Part shown: positions 9,725 to 19,760 of the stretch, in pieces
How the letters are laid out: every line of letters begins with the position of its first letter
Numbering within the stretch: the first letter of the stretch is position 1
Assembly (NCBI RefSeq): GCF_025466085.1
Contig: NZ_JANLOD010000041.1
Coordinates: forward strand, 62,001 to 126,000
Origin: Pseudomonas sp. 14P_8.1_Bac3
GTDB lineage: Bacteria > Pseudomonadota > Gammaproteobacteria > Pseudomonadales > Pseudomonadaceae
Direction: 5' to 3'
Length of the DNA: 64,000 nt
Position numbers and translations under genes: made by a program
The notes under the pieces: generated by a model
Told to the model about the DNA's origin: nothing
What the model saw: only the letters and a program-made list of their open reading frames with translations
Databases searched by the model: none

Positions 9725-9812
9725 GTGGGAGCGGGCTTGCTCGCGAAAGCGCTGGTTCAGCCGAAGATAATGTCGACTGGACCAGCGCTTTCGCGAGCAA
9801 GCCCGCTCCCAC
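9725..9812. repeat. REP inverted pair (BIME)
   Basis: Same GTGGGAGCGGGCTTGCTCGC core in both orientations, with GCGAAAGCGCTGG/CCAGCGCTTTCGC extending the stem. It lies between the hisB upstream region and the end of the MFS gene. Confidence 0.85.
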
Positions 9813-9858
9813 AAGGTTCGGTGCCTGGGCCCGAACCATCAGGTCCGGGCCAAGTTCC

Positions 9859-11523
9859 TTAGTGGAAGAGCACCGCCGTCTTCTGCAGCGTCACCCAAAC
9901 ACCCCACGCCAACGGAATCCCCACCACCAGCCACGCAGCAATCGCCAGCGGCTTGGTGCCCGGCGCCGCTTTCCACTCCAGCACGGTGCTGCTGTCAGCA
10001 CCCTTGTCGTGGCCCAGCGCCTGTTCGGCGGCCAGTTCGGCGTCGGTCATGAAGTATTTGTCGGCCACTGGACGCACCAGCAGGTTGCAGAGGAAACCCA
10101 GCACCAGCAGGCCCGCGAGGATGTACAACGTGATGTCGTAAGCCGCGGCGCGTTCGACGCCGATGCTCAGTTGATATTCACGCAGGTAGTTCACCAGCAC
10201 CGGGCCCAACACGCCCGCTGCTGCCCAGGCAGTCAGCAGACGACCGTGGATCGCACCGACCATTTGCGTACCGAACAGGTCCGCCAGATAAGCCGGAACC
10301 GTGGCAAAACCACCGCCATACATCGACAGGATGATGCAGAACGCCGCCACGAACAGCGCCACGTTACCCAGGTGACCGAGGTTCGGAATCAACGCGTACA
10401 GCGCAAAGCCCAGGGCGAAGAACACGAAGTAGGTGTTCTTGCGGCCCAGGTAGTCCGAGAACGACGCCCAGAAGAACCGGCCGCCGATATTGAACAGGCT
10501 CAGCAACCCGGTGAAACCGGCCGCAATCGCGGCGATCGCCGCCAGTTGACCCGCGTCCAGCTGACCGAACGTCTGGTCAGTGCCGAGCAGCTTGCCCGCA
10601 AACACTTCCTGCAACAGGGGCGAGGCCATGCCGAGGATGCCGATACCGGCGGAAACGTTGAGGCACAGCACCAGCCACACCAGACGGAACTGCGGGGTTT
10701 TCCACGCTACATTCACGTGCACGTGGCGATGAGTGATCATCGCGTTAGCAGCTTTTTTCGCCGGAGCGGTCCAGCCTTCAGGCTTCCAGCCGGTTGGCGG
10801 AACGCGGTAGGACAGTGCGCCGCCGATCATGAACACGAAGTAGATCGCGGCCATCACCAGGAAGCTTTGCCACACGCCGACGCTGGTCGGCGAAGCGAAG
10901 TGGCCCATCAGGGCCGCGGCCAGCGGAGCACCGACCATCGCGCCACCGCCAAAGCCCATGATCGCCATGCCGGTCGCCATACCGCGCTTGTCCGGGAACC
11001 ACTTGATCAGGGTCGACACCGGCGAGATGTAACCCAGGCCCAGGCCGATACCGCCAATGACCCCGGAGCCGATCCACATCAGCCAGATCTGGTGCGTGTA
11101 CACGCCCAGCGCCGAAATCAGCAGACCACCGCACCAGCACAGTGCCGACACCACACCGGCCTTGCGCGGCCCGGCGTGTTCCAGCCAGCCACCCCAGATC
11201 GCTGCCGAGCAGCCGAGGAAAATGAAGAACAGGGTGTAGATCCAGCCGAGCATCGAGATCGGCCAGTCGCATTGCGAGGAAAAAACCTGCGAGATGAAGC
11301 TCATGTCTGGCGAGCAGGCAACCGCCTTGGTCACGCCCAGGGCTTTGGACAGCGGCAGCCAGAATACCGAGAAGCCGTAGGCCATGCCGATGCAAAGGTG
11401 GATGGCCAAGGCGGCCGGTGGTACCAGCCAACGGTTGAAACCGGGCTTGGCGATGATGCGCTCCTTGGACAGGAACGCAGGCTGGTCGGTTTTGAAACCG
11501 TCCGCCGTGGTGCTCGTGGTCAT
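9859..11523 (-). CDS. OFA-family MFS transporter
   Basis: A 554-residue inner-membrane protein with about 12-14 hydrophobic helices. It shows the oxalate/formate antiporter (OFA) family traits: MAYGFSVFWLPLSKALG near the start, GGIGLGLGYISPVSTLIKWFPDKRG in the central signature loop, and the NIGGRFFWASFSDYLGRK repeat of the MFS motif. It is longer than E. coli YhjX because of a hydrophilic insert near residue 70 and a ~50-residue C-terminal tail. A monocarboxylate or related anion is the likely substrate. Single gene. Confidence 0.85.
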   Translation of the reverse strand: MTTSTTADGFKTDQPAFLSKERIIAKPGFNRWLVPPAALAIHLCIGMAYGFSVFWLPLSKALGVTKAVACSPDMSFISQVFSSQCDWPISMLGWIYTLFFIFLGCSAAIWGGWLEHAGPRKAGVVSALCWCGGLLISALGVYTHQIWLMWIGSGVIGGIGLGLGYISPVSTLIKWFPDKRGMATGMAIMGFGGGAMVGAPLAAALMGHFASPTSVGVWQSFLVMAAIYFVFMIGGALSYRVPPTGWKPEGWTAPAKKAANAMITHRHVHVNVAWKTPQFRLVWLVLCLNVSAGIGILGMASPLLQEVFAGKLLGTDQTFGQLDAGQLAAIAAIAAGFTGLLSLFNIGGRFFWASFSDYLGRKNTYFVFFALGFALYALIPNLGHLGNVALFVAAFCIILSMYGGGFATVPAYLADLFGTQMVGAIHGRLLTAWAAAGVLGPVLVNYLREYQLSIGVERAAAYDITLYILAGLLVLGFLCNLLVRPVADKYFMTDAELAAEQALGHDKGADSSTVLEWKAAPGTKPLAIAAWLVVGIPLAWGVWVTLQKTAVLFH

Positions 11524-11745
11524 TGTGTATCCCCCAATTATAAGTATGGTTCGCAGTCATTCCCCATCCCCAGCCTTTATGCGCACGCATGACCGTTTTT
11601 TCAGGATGGAGCTTCATTTTGGTGCGACATCACGTCGCAGAAGGACGGACGAACTGGCAAAGGTTACCATTTGCACGTGACAGAAAAACCAAACTGATAT
11701 CACTTTTGCAAAGTCGTCTGTTTTCGTACCACTCAAGGAACCTTC

Positions 11746-12150
11746 ATGCCGATCATAGTTGAGTTGCTGAACGACGCCACCTATCAGGATCAGCAGGATC
11801 TGCAGAAGATTTACCGTGACGCACCGGGCTGGCTGTTCGCCCCGTTTGCCGACGATGTGCAGCTGATCGAAGGCTGTCTGCGCGACGGCTCGCTGATCGC
11901 CGGACGTTTCAACGATCGACTGCTGGGCGCGGCACGCCTGCAAAGGCATCGGGACGTCTGGCATTTGTCCCAACTGTGCGTACGAAAAATTACCCGACGT
12001 CGTGGGGTTGCCGAGCGCCTGGTGAACGAAGCACAGGAACTGGCGTCGCGAGCGGGTGCGACATTGCGGCTGCTGGCGCCTGCCGGGCACCTTGAAGCCC
12101 AGGCGCTGGCAGCCAAACTGAAAGTGCCGCTGGATGTGTTGCCGGGTTGA
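11746..12150 (+). CDS. panM: PanM/PanZ-type GNAT protein, PanD maturation factor
   Basis: A 134-residue GNAT-fold protein. LSQLCVRKITRRRGVAERLVNEA matches the acetyl-CoA-binding segment (R/QxxGxA) of the family. PanM-type proteins bind the aspartate decarboxylase proenzyme PanD and promote its self-cleavage, linking beta-alanine/CoA synthesis to acetyl-CoA. The assignment rests on overall similarity to annotated Pseudomonas PanM proteins; a plain N-acetyltransferase is the alternative. It is divergent from the MFS gene, with ~220 non-coding bases between. Confidence 0.72.
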   Translation: MPIIVELLNDATYQDQQDLQKIYRDAPGWLFAPFADDVQLIEGCLRDGSLIAGRFNDRLLGAARLQRHRDVWHLSQLCVRKITRRRGVAERLVNEAQELASRAGATLRLLAPAGHLEAQALAAKLKVPLDVLPG

Positions 12151-12227
12151 TCGATGACCGGTCGTCCACTTCGGAGCGCTATACTCCCCGGCTAAATTCG
12201 AATTCGACTAACTACAAGGACTCGCCC

Positions 12228-14453
12228 ATGAAAGCGTTCGGCAAAATCCTGGGTCTGGTACTTCTCGGGCTGTTGCTGATCATTGTGGCGCTGGGCTTTG
12301 CCCTGACCCACCTCTTCGATCCCAACGACTATAAAGACGAGATTCGCCAGATTGCCCGCGACAAGGCCCACATCGAGCTGACGCTCAATGGCGACATCGG
12401 CTGGAGCCTGTTCCCGTGGCTGGGCCTGGAACTGCACGAAGCCAGTGTTGCAACGCTGGCCAAGCCCACCGAACCGTTCGCCGACCTGCAGATGCTCGGC
12501 CTGTCGGTGCGCGTGCTGCCGCTGCTGCGCCGTGAAGTGCAGATGAGCGACGTGCGCGTCGAAGGCCTGAACCTGCGCCTGAACCGCGACAAGGATGGCC
12601 ACGGCAACTGGGAAGACATCGGCAAAGTGCCAACGGCTGCCAACCCGGCCGCACCTCCCGTCACCCCCGGCGAACCTGCCTCGCAAACCACCGTCCAGGT
12701 GGAAAAGCCGGCCCAACCGATTCGCCTGGACATCGACAGCCTGACCGTCAACAACGCCCGCGTCGAATACAGCGACGAAAAGACCGGCAAGCAGTTCAGC
12801 GCCGAAAGCATCCAGCTGAGCACCGGCCCGGTGCACGACTCCACCAACATTCCGCTCAAGCTCACTGCGTTCCTCGGCACCAACCAGCCCGTTCTGCGGG
12901 TGCGCACCGAGCTCAACGGCGAGCTGCGTTTCGAACGGGCCTTGCAACGCTATAAATTCGAAGACATGAAACTGTCCGGCGAACTCGCCGGCGATCCGCT
13001 GCAAGGCAAAACCGTGACCTTTGCCGCCCAAGGGCAGTTGCTGCTGGATAAAGCGGCGAACGTTGCCGAATGGACCGGCATCAAAATCTCCGCCAATCAG
13101 TTGCGCGCGCTGGGTGAGCTCAAGGTCAACGACCTGGACAAGACCCCGCAGGTCAACGGCGGGATTTCGATTGCGCAATTCGATCTGGCCAAGTTCGTCG
13201 ACAGCATCGGTCAAACGCTCCCGGCCATGGCCGAAGGCAGCCTGAGCAAAGTCGAACTGGTCAGCCGCGTTGCCGGCACGCCGACCAGCCTGGCGCTGGA
13301 CAACATCAACCTGAAAATCGACGACAGCACCTTCAGCGGCCGCATCGCCGTCGAAGATTTTGCCAAGCAATCGCTGCGGGCGGTGCTCAAGGCTGACACG
13401 TTCAACGTCGACCGCTACCTGCCGCCAAAATCCGCCGAAGCCAACAGCGCGACGCAGGTGCGACAGGCCGAAGTGGCCAGCACCGAGGCCGATGCCATGG
13501 CCGGCGCCGGCAGCACACCGCTGCCGGACAAACCCACCAAAGGCGCATGGAGCACCGAGCGCCTGTTGCCGGTGGAGCGCCTGAGCAAACTCGATGTGGA
13601 CGCCGACCTGACGTTCGGCCAACTGACCCTCGACAAGCTGCCGATCCAGAACGCGGCGCTCAAGGCCAATGGCAAGGAAGGTCTGCTCACCCTCGAAAAT
13701 CTGCGCGGCGACTTGTACGACGGCAGCTTTGAATCCAAGGGCACCCTCGACGTGCGCCAGGACGTACCGGCGCTGAACATGCAGACCCGCATCAACAAAG
13801 TGCCGGTGGAGAAAATCCTCGAAAGCCAGGGCAAGAATCCACCAGTCAAAGGCCTGGTCACGCTCAACAGCAGCCTGACCGGCAATGGCAACAGTCAGAA
13901 AGCGCTGATCGAGACCCTCAACGGCAACGCCAGTTTCGTCATCAACAACGGCGTCCTGCTTAATGCCAACCTCGAACAGCAACTGTGCAAAGGCATCGCC
14001 ACGCTCAACCGCAAAACCCTGAGCGGTGAGCCGCGCGGCAAGGACACGCCGTTCCAGGAGCTCAAGGGCAACCTGATCTTCCGTAACGGCGTGGCGAGCA
14101 ACCCGGACCTCAAAGTGCGCATCCCCGGCATGACCGTCAACGGTGACGGTGACGTCGACCTGCGGGTGCTGGGCATGGATTACCGCGTCGGCATCATCGT
14201 CGAAGGCGACACCAGCGCGATGCCGGACCCGGCCTGTCAGGTCGGCGACAAGTTCGTCGGCATCGAATGGCCACTGCGTTGCCGCGGTCCGCTGGAACTC
14301 GGCGCCAAAGCCTGCCGCCTCGACAACGAGCGCATGGGCCAGGTCGCCACCAAACTGGCGGGCGACAAGCTCAGCGAAAAGATCGATGAGAAACTCGGCG
14401 ACAAGGTCAGCCCTGAACTGAAAAACGCGCTGAAGGGGCTGTTCAAGCGATGA
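12228..14453 (+). CDS. AsmA family protein
   Basis: A 741-residue envelope protein with one N-terminal membrane helix (about 4-24) and a long periplasmic beta-rich part typical of the AsmA/TamB-like bridge proteins. The N-terminal AsmA motif ([15 protein letters not shown], then [17 protein letters not shown]) and the C-terminal AsmA_2 region (residues about 500-680, [19 protein letters not shown]) are clear. A Pro/Ala/Thr-rich linker lies near 145-165. The start is ATG 12228, with AAGGA seven bases upstream; the earlier in-frame ATG lacks both. AsmA-like proteins are thought to move phospholipid to the outer membrane. Confidence 0.9.
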   Translation: MKAFGKILGLVLLGLLLIIVALGFALTHLFDPNDYKDEIRQIARDKAHIELTLNGDIGWSLFPWLGLELHEASVATLAKPTEPFADLQMLGLSVRVLPLLRREVQMSDVRVEGLNLRLNRDKDGHGNWEDIGKVPTAANPAAPPVTPGEPASQTTVQVEKPAQPIRLDIDSLTVNNARVEYSDEKTGKQFSAESIQLSTGPVHDSTNIPLKLTAFLGTNQPVLRVRTELNGELRFERALQRYKFEDMKLSGELAGDPLQGKTVTFAAQGQLLLDKAANVAEWTGIKISANQLRALGELKVNDLDKTPQVNGGISIAQFDLAKFVDSIGQTLPAMAEGSLSKVELVSRVAGTPTSLALDNINLKIDDSTFSGRIAVEDFAKQSLRAVLKADTFNVDRYLPPKSAEANSATQVRQAEVASTEADAMAGAGSTPLPDKPTKGAWSTERLLPVERLSKLDVDADLTFGQLTLDKLPIQNAALKANGKEGLLTLENLRGDLYDGSFESKGTLDVRQDVPALNMQTRINKVPVEKILESQGKNPPVKGLVTLNSSLTGNGNSQKALIETLNGNASFVINNGVLLNANLEQQLCKGIATLNRKTLSGEPRGKDTPFQELKGNLIFRNGVASNPDLKVRIPGMTVNGDGDVDLRVLGMDYRVGIIVEGDTSAMPDPACQVGDKFVGIEWPLRCRGPLELGAKACRLDNERMGQVATKLAGDKLSEKIDEKLGDKVSPELKNALKGLFKR

Positions 14454-15517
14454 AAGCCGAGCAGTTTTCAACGGCGGTGCTGGACTGGTACGACCGCCAC
14501 GGCCGCCACGATTTGCCTTGGCAACAGGGCATCACCCCGTATCGGGTGTGGGTCTCGGAAATCATGCTGCAGCAAACCCAGGTCAGCACGGTGCTGAATT
14601 ATTTCGACCGGTTCATGGCCTCGTTGCCGACGGTCGAAGCCCTGGCCGCTGCACCGGAAGACGAAGTGCTGCACCTGTGGACCGGCCTCGGTTATTACAC
14701 CCGCGCGCGCAACCTGCAGAAGACCGCGAAGATTGTCGTCGCCGAGTACGGCGGGGAATTTCCGCGGGATGTGGAAAAACTGGTGGAGCTGCCGGGGATC
14801 GGCCTGTCCACGGCGGGCGCCATTGCCAGCCTGAGCATGGGGTTGCGCGCGCCGATCCTGGACGGCAACGTCAAACGGGTGCTGGCGCGGTTTACGGCGC
14901 AAGAAGGCTACCCGGGCGAGCCGAAAGTCGCGAAACAGCTGTGGGCGACCGCGGAGCGCTTCACACCCCATGATCGGGTCAACGCCTACACCCAGGCGAT
15001 GATGGACCTGGGCGCCACGCTTTGTACCCGCAGCAAACCGAGTTGCCTGCTGTGTCCGCTGGAAAAAGGCTGCGAAGCGCACATGCTCGGCCTGGAAACC
15101 CGCTACCCGATCCCCAAACCGCGCAAAACCGTGCCACAGAAGCGCACGCTGATGCCGATGCTCGCCAACGGTGAAGGCGCGATTCTGCTTTACCGTCGCC
15201 CTTCCACCGGCTTGTGGGGGGGGCTCTGGAGCCTGCCGGAACTCGACGACCTCGACGACCTGCAGCACCTCGCGTCACAGCACTCGCTGGAACTGGGCAC
15301 GCAACAAGCGCTGCCGAGCCTGGTGCACACCTTCAGCCACTTCCAGTTGTCCATCGAACCCTGGCTGGTTCAGGTCCAGGAGGCCGGCCATCACGTGGCC
15401 GAGGCTGACTGGCTCTGGTATAACCTCGCCACCCCGCCGCGCCTGGGCCTTGCTGCCCCGGTCAAAACCTTGCTCGAACGCGCGGCCGCCGTATTGAACG
15501 CAGGAGAGTCGTCATGA
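14450..15517 (+). CDS. mutY: A/G-specific adenine DNA glycosylase MutY
   Basis: A 355-residue base-excision enzyme removing A mispaired with 8-oxoG. Catalytic Glu 37 (SEIMLQQTQ), the helix-hairpin-helix [11 protein letters not shown] and catalytic Asp 138 (LDGNVKRV) are present. The 4Fe-4S cluster ligands C-x6-C-x2-C-x5-C occur in [17 protein letters not shown]. The C-terminal Nudix-like domain (about 225-345) recognises 8-oxoG. It overlaps the end of the AsmA-family gene by four bases (ATGA) and yggX by four bases. Confidence 0.97.
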   Translation: MKAEQFSTAVLDWYDRHGRHDLPWQQGITPYRVWVSEIMLQQTQVSTVLNYFDRFMASLPTVEALAAAPEDEVLHLWTGLGYYTRARNLQKTAKIVVAEYGGEFPRDVEKLVELPGIGLSTAGAIASLSMGLRAPILDGNVKRVLARFTAQEGYPGEPKVAKQLWATAERFTPHDRVNAYTQAMMDLGATLCTRSKPSCLLCPLEKGCEAHMLGLETRYPIPKPRKTVPQKRTLMPMLANGEGAILLYRRPSTGLWGGLWSLPELDDLDDLQHLASQHSLELGTQQALPSLVHTFSHFQLSIEPWLVQVQEAGHHVAEADWLWYNLATPPRLGLAAPVKTLLERAAAVLNAGESS

Positions 15518-15786
15518 CCCGCACCATCATGTGCCGCAAGTACAAAGAAGAACTGCCCGCCCTGGAGCGCGCTCCTTTCCCTGGCGCAAAAGGCCAGGAC
15601 ATTTTTGACCACGTCTCGGCCAAGGCCTGGGCCGACTGGCAGAAACACCAGACCCTGCTGATCAACGAAAAACGCCTGAACATGATGAACGCCGAAGACC
15701 GCAAATATTTGCAGGGCGAGATGGACAAGTACTTCTCCGGCGAGGAATACGCCAAGGCTGACGGCTACGTTCCGCCGGCAGAATAA
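15514..15786 (+). CDS. yggX: Fe(2+)-trafficking / oxidative damage protection protein YggX
   Basis: A 90-residue cytoplasmic protein beginning [10 protein letters not shown], with the conserved Cys 7. It contains [17 protein letters not shown] and ends [14 protein letters not shown], matching YggX in length. It is coupled to mutY by an ATGA overlap, the conserved mutY-yggX pair; both protect against oxidative damage, YggX by shielding labile iron-sulfur clusters. Confidence 0.95.
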   Translation: MTRTIMCRKYKEELPALERAPFPGAKGQDIFDHVSAKAWADWQKHQTLLINEKRLNMMNAEDRKYLQGEMDKYFSGEEYAKADGYVPPAE

Positions 15787-15850
15787 TCCCGTTTCATCGG
15801 GGGTCGGAACGTAAGCGACGGTAATAGTTAAATTTTTTTTGAAAACTTGC

Positions 15851-15879
15851 TTGACGACCCCCTGAAAAACCCGTTTAAT
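15851..15879 (+). promoter_or_regulatory. tRNA-Phe promoter with G+C-rich discriminator
   Basis: -35 TTGACG (15851-15856), 17-base spacer, -10 TTTAAT (15874-15879), then GCGCCCC before the tRNA. The G+C-rich discriminator is typical of stringently controlled stable-RNA promoters. Confidence 0.75.
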
Positions 15880-15889
15880 GCGCCCCGTT

Positions 15890-15965
15890 GCCCAGATAGC
15901 TCAGTCGGTAGAGCAGGGGATTGAAAATCCCCGTGTCGGCGGTTCGATTCCGTCTCTGGGCACCA
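15890..15965 (+). tRNA. tRNA-Phe (GAA)
   Basis: A 76-nt cloverleaf with an encoded CCA. The acceptor GCCCAGA pairs with TCTGGGC, the D-loop contains AGCTCAGTCGGTAGAGC, the anticodon loop TTGAAAA reads GAA, and the T-arm contains GGTTCGATTCC. Confidence 0.97.
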
Positions 15966-15973
15966 AATACCGA

Positions 15974-16005
15974 AAACCCTGAATCGCAAGATTCAGGGTT
16001 TTTTT
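15974..16005 (+). terminator. Rho-independent terminator of tRNA-Phe
   Basis: AACCCTGAAT and ATTCAGGGTT form a 10-bp perfect stem around CGCAAG, followed by TTTTT. Confidence 0.9.
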
Positions 16006-16030
16006 ATGCCTGGGATTTGTTCAGGCCCGG

Positions 16031-16480
16031 CTACTCGTCGCCCTTCCAGGTAAAAACCAGGTTGCGCGGCGAGCCGCGTCCGACGTCTGTGGTATCGCGC
16101 CGCTCTTCGCCGTTACGCGTTGCAACAACGGTGTACTTGCCAGGTGGCAGCTGCACGTAAACCAGCGGGCCCGCCTGGGTGAGTGTCAGCACGGTTTGCC
16201 CTTGGGCCTTCTGCACAACCACATCGACGTCCGGCACATATTTGCCTTCCGGCCCGATGGAAAACGTCATGTGCAGGTTGTAGCCCGTCGCTTGCTGGAT
16301 GGCTTTCGCCTCATCCACGCCGATACCGCCAGACAGGTAGGCCACTCCGTTTTGATCCTGCCGTTGAACCTGCACGCCTGAATTATCCACAGGCTCAAGG
16401 CTGGCAGCCTGCAACATCACCGGGAACATCAACAGGCCCATGGCAGCGATGGGCAACAGCAACGCATGAATAGGTTTCAT
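16031..16480 (-). CDS. Exported protein with a carboxypeptidase-regulatory-like fold
   Basis: A 149-residue protein with a signal peptide (cleavage probably after LQAAS, about residue 26). The mature part resembles the small beta-sandwich carboxypeptidase-regulatory-like domain (GPLVYVQLPPGKYTVVATRNGEE). No catalytic motif is visible. It is a single gene pointing toward tRNA-Phe. Its function is unknown; a periplasmic structural or ligand-binding role is only a guess. Confidence 0.7.
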   Translation of the reverse strand: MKPIHALLLPIAAMGLLMFPVMLQAASLEPVDNSGVQVQRQDQNGVAYLSGGIGVDEAKAIQQATGYNLHMTFSIGPEGKYVPDVDVVVQKAQGQTVLTLTQAGPLVYVQLPPGKYTVVATRNGEERRDTTDVGRGSPRNLVFTWKGDE

Positions 16481-16741
16481 AGGGGGGACTCCCGAGCTCC
16501 ACGGAGCTCAATCGTTACCCTTATTTGGATTTGCTGCCGACCGTCCTGGTTTCAGATTGATTAGTGCTTGAGCTCACTGCGAATTGGACTACACATGGTT
16601 TCCTCGGGTGCGGATTGCCGTAGGAGCGATCCTGCAAATCCAATCGGACTTTCCTTCCGGTTTTACAGCCGCGCCCGGCATCCCCGCCCCCACCGTCGCT
16701 GCCATCCTCTCCTGCCTGTTCATCCCTCGGCGGAAGATTTC

Positions 16742-17794
16742 ATGAGCCTACCCAAACCTGAAAGCACGCAGGACCTTCAACTCGCCTCGCTGTTGGGCAA
16801 TCTTGGCGAGCTGATCCGCCAGGCCCGGCAGAAAGTGCTGCGAACGGTTGATACCGTGCAGGTGCAAACCTGCTGGCAGATCGGACGCCATATCGTGGAG
16901 TTCGAGCAGGAAGGGGCTCGACGGGCGGAGTATGGGAAGCAGTTGCTGGCAACGCTGGCCCGGAATCTGACAGAGGACTTTGGCAAAGGCTTTGACGCCT
17001 CCAACCTTCGCTATATGCGCCTCTTTTATAAGGCGTTTCCAATTCGTGACGCACTGCGTCACGAATTGAGCTGGACCCACTATCGCAGACTGCTGCGAGT
17101 CGACAGCGACAAGGCACGCCGTTGGTACATGAACGAAGCCGCCAACCAAAACTGGTCGAGCCGCGCCCTGGAACGTCAGATCAACACCCTCTACTACGAG
17201 CGCTTGCTGACGAGCCGTGACCGGGCTGCCGTAGAGCAGGAAGCCGCCAGCAACATTCAGAAAATGAACGTACAGCCCAGGGACTTCATCAGGGATCCGG
17301 TCATGCTGGAGTTTCTGGGTATGCCCAACACAGGCTTGAACCAGGAAACCAATCTCGAGCAGGCATTGATCAACCAGCTTCAGGCCTTCCTGCTCGAACT
17401 GGGCAAAGGATTTGCGTTCATCGCGCGCCAACAGCGCATCAGCACCGACAGCAAAGACTTCTACATTGATCTGGTGTTCTACAACTACCTGCTCAAGTGC
17501 TTCGTCATCTTCGATCTCAAACGCGGCGAGCTGACCCATCAGGACGTTGGCCAGATGGACATGTACGTTCGAATGTATGACGACCTCAAACGCGGACCGG
17601 AGGACGGGCCCACCGTTGGCATCATTCTCTGTGCGCAAAAGGACGAATCGGTGGTGCGCTACTCGATGCTGAAAGACACCGAACAGCTTTTCGCCAGCAA
17701 ATACAGGACAGTACTGCCCAGCGAGGAGGAACTGCGCGCGGAACTGGATCGGGAACGGGCCGCGCTTCAAGACCGCGCTCTGGCCATGGATTAA
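16742..17794 (+). CDS. PDDEXK nuclease domain protein, YhcG/DUF1016 family
   Basis: A 350-residue protein. The N-terminal DUF1016 helical domain (about 15-170, with TCWQIGRHIVEFEQ and NLRYMRLFYKAFP) is followed by the YhcG PD-(D/E)xK nuclease core (about 185-330). There DFYIDLVFYN supplies the Asp and FVIFDLKRGELT the DxK element. ATG 16742 starts the conserved domain. Members are common accessory genes near restriction and other defence loci. Here it stands alone between housekeeping genes, and its DNA target is unknown. The ~260 bases upstream hold no gene, only a short GAGCTC...GAGCTC hairpin near 16492. Confidence 0.88.
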   Translation: MSLPKPESTQDLQLASLLGNLGELIRQARQKVLRTVDTVQVQTCWQIGRHIVEFEQEGARRAEYGKQLLATLARNLTEDFGKGFDASNLRYMRLFYKAFPIRDALRHELSWTHYRRLLRVDSDKARRWYMNEAANQNWSSRALERQINTLYYERLLTSRDRAAVEQEAASNIQKMNVQPRDFIRDPVMLEFLGMPNTGLNQETNLEQALINQLQAFLLELGKGFAFIARQQRISTDSKDFYIDLVFYNYLLKCFVIFDLKRGELTHQDVGQMDMYVRMYDDLKRGPEDGPTVGIILCAQKDESVVRYSMLKDTEQLFASKYRTVLPSEEELRAELDRERAALQDRALAMD

Positions 17795-17862
17795 CCACGG
17801 ACGATTGTCCACCCGCCCCGTGAAGACTATCGTTGGCAACTCCCCGCAAAGGTTCGAAGTCG

Positions 17863-18843
17863 ATGAATGTGCAGGACACGTCACTGGCCCCCGCTCAAAT
17901 CGAGTCGCCGCTGCCAGCCTCCGCTTCCGGCGAACCGTTCAGGGAGCCCGCGGCAGACGGCTTTATCCTGGGTGGCTTCACCTGGCGGCACGCCTCTCAA
18001 GACACTGCTCGGCCGGTCGTCATCATCAACGCCGCCACCTCGGTGCGCTGCCGACACTATTCACGCTTCGCCGACTACCTGTTCTCCAACGGCTTCGACG
18101 TCGTCACCTATGATTATCGCGGCATCGGCGAATCGCGACCTGAGTCTCTAAAAGGATTGAAGGCGTCATGGTCCGACTGGGGCGCACTGGACTTCCAGGC
18201 GATGCTCGAGCGCGCTGAGCGCGAATTCCCCGGCCAGCCCATCGACGTGGTCGGCCACAGCTTTGGCGGCTGTGCAGCGGGCCTGGGGGTGTCCGGGAAG
18301 ATTATCCGGCGCCTGGTGACGGTCGGCGCACAATTCGCTTACTGGCGCGACTACGCGCCGGCTCATCGCTGGCGCATGTTCGGTAAGTGGCATGTGGTGA
18401 TGCCGTTGATCACGATGATTTGCGGCTACTTTCCCGGCAAACGCCTTGGTTGGCTGGAAGACACGCCCGCCGGGGTGGTTCGCGACTGGGCAATGCCCAC
18501 TACTCGATATGAGACGCGCCCCAGCGGCCGCGCGCTCAACGCAAAAATCGGCCAGATGCCCTTCGCAACGATGACTGCGAACACCCTGGCGATCAGCATC
18601 ACGGACGATCCCTACGGCACGATCCCCGCCATCGAACGCCTGCTCGGTTACTTCACCGGCGGCACGAACACCCACCTGCGAATCGCCCCCGAAGACATCG
18701 GCGAAGAACAGGTCGGACATTTCGCCTTTTTTCGCAGCGCATACCAAGCCACACTATGGCCCATAGCATTGTCCTGGCTGCACAGTGGCGAGCTGCCCCG
18801 CGATACGCCCGGGCGGATAGTGCCGCGCAGCGAATCCCTTTAA
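17863..18843 (+). CDS. Alpha/beta hydrolase
   Basis: A 326-residue serine hydrolase of the alpha/beta fold. The oxyanion/strand region VVIINAATSVRCRHYSRFADYL is followed by DVVTYDYRGIGES and the nucleophile elbow VGHSFGG (Ser). Candidate catalytic Asp is in ITDDPYGT and His in VGHFAFF near the C terminus. The family is annotated as serine aminopeptidase-like or as a predicted esterase; the substrate is unknown. I chose ATG 17863; the frame is open upstream to a TTG at 17833. Confidence 0.82.
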   Translation: MNVQDTSLAPAQIESPLPASASGEPFREPAADGFILGGFTWRHASQDTARPVVIINAATSVRCRHYSRFADYLFSNGFDVVTYDYRGIGESRPESLKGLKASWSDWGALDFQAMLERAEREFPGQPIDVVGHSFGGCAAGLGVSGKIIRRLVTVGAQFAYWRDYAPAHRWRMFGKWHVVMPLITMICGYFPGKRLGWLEDTPAGVVRDWAMPTTRYETRPSGRALNAKIGQMPFATMTANTLAISITDDPYGTIPAIERLLGYFTGGTNTHLRIAPEDIGEEQVGHFAFFRSAYQATLWPIALSWLHSGELPRDTPGRIVPRSESL

Positions 18844-18863
18844 CGCACGATGGATCAAAACCC

Positions 18864-19280
18864 ATGGGCTCCGCCAACAAACAGCAGAAACGCGCGACCC
18901 GCGCCAAAGCCAAGGCCAAGCAGAACCGCACCCAACGGCCTGCCGCGCCGGTCGAGCTGGACCCGAACGATGATCGCATCGACTTCGAATCGGTGGACCT
19001 GACCGACCTGTTCAAAGAAATGATCGACGCCGAAAAGATCAGCCAGCAGGCCATGTGCACGGTGTTCCTCGAGCACCCGCTGCTCGCGCTGGTGCTGCTG
19101 CAGGAAGGCGAGGAAACCGCCACGGACTTCATCATTGCCGCGCTGATCGAATATCGCCAATGGTCTACCGAAACAGACGAAGCCGGCGCCCTGGCCTGGA
19201 TCGAATCCCCAGCCTTCCAGGTTGATTACGTCGCGGCTTCCGCAGCCATCGCCGCCCAAAATCCACCGACACCGAACTGA
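18864..19280 (+). CDS. Hypothetical protein, first of a paralogous pair
   Basis: A 138-residue protein of unknown function. A strongly basic N terminus (ANKQQKRATRAKAKAKQNR) precedes an acidic helical body (VDLTDLFKEMIDAEKISQQAM). The next gene, six bases downstream, has the same basic start (NKQQKRAKRAKIKAKQ), a similar DLFKxM-like helix (LAMFSKMRDAE) and a shared ALIEYRQW/MLIDYRMW motif, so the two are tandem paralogues. The body resembles no family I recognise. ATG 18864 follows the hydrolase stop by 21 bases, suggesting one transcript. Confidence 0.75.
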   Translation: MGSANKQQKRATRAKAKAKQNRTQRPAAPVELDPNDDRIDFESVDLTDLFKEMIDAEKISQQAMCTVFLEHPLLALVLLQEGEETATDFIIAALIEYRQWSTETDEAGALAWIESPAFQVDYVAASAAIAAQNPPTPN

Positions 19281-19286
19281 GTTCCC

Positions 19287-19739
19287 ATGGCATCCCTGAA
19301 CAAGCAGCAGAAACGCGCCAAGCGCGCCAAGATCAAAGCCAAACAGATCAACATCCACGGCCGAAAACCCGCCGCACTGGACGATGAGCTGGGCGACATC
19401 GGTGAGCCAATCCCGGAATACACCCTGGCGATGTTCAGCAAAATGCGCGACGCCGAAGCCACCAGCCGCAACGACATGCTGCTGACACTGTTGTCGAACC
19501 TCGCCGACATCATCAACGAGCATCCAGAACTGCTGGACATGGAAAACGCCGACAACGAAGCCATGGCCGCGACCCACCTGGCTGCCGACATGCTGATCGA
19601 CTACCGCATGTGGGCCGACGGCATGGACCGCGACACCGCTCAGGCGTGGCTGACCGATCCACAGTTCATCACCGACTTCGGCGATGCACTGGACAGCTAT
19701 CGTCAGTCGCTGGAGGCGCGGGAAGAAAAGAGCGAGTAA
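19287..19739 (+). CDS. Hypothetical protein, second of a paralogous pair
   Basis: A 150-residue paralogue of the preceding gene. It shows the same Lys/Arg-rich first 25 residues, an acidic middle (LDDELGDIGEPIPEYTLAMF), and an alpha-helical C-terminal half with LLTLLSNLADIINEHPELL and MLIDYRMWADG. The basic tail suggests nucleic-acid or ribosome binding, but this is inference from charge alone. It is followed by a terminator hairpin at 19761. Confidence 0.75.
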   Translation: MASLNKQQKRAKRAKIKAKQINIHGRKPAALDDELGDIGEPIPEYTLAMFSKMRDAEATSRNDMLLTLLSNLADIINEHPELLDMENADNEAMAATHLAADMLIDYRMWADGMDRDTAQAWLTDPQFITDFGDALDSYRQSLEAREEKSE

Positions 19740-19760
19740 TCGCCTTTGAGTGAAAACAAA

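Noticed and set aside
12192..14471. Very long open frame on the minus strand opposite the AsmA-family gene
   Set aside because: It is a complement-frame artefact of high G+C codon use. The translation is His/Ala/Val-rich and without domains, whereas the plus strand encodes a clear AsmA protein with an RBS.
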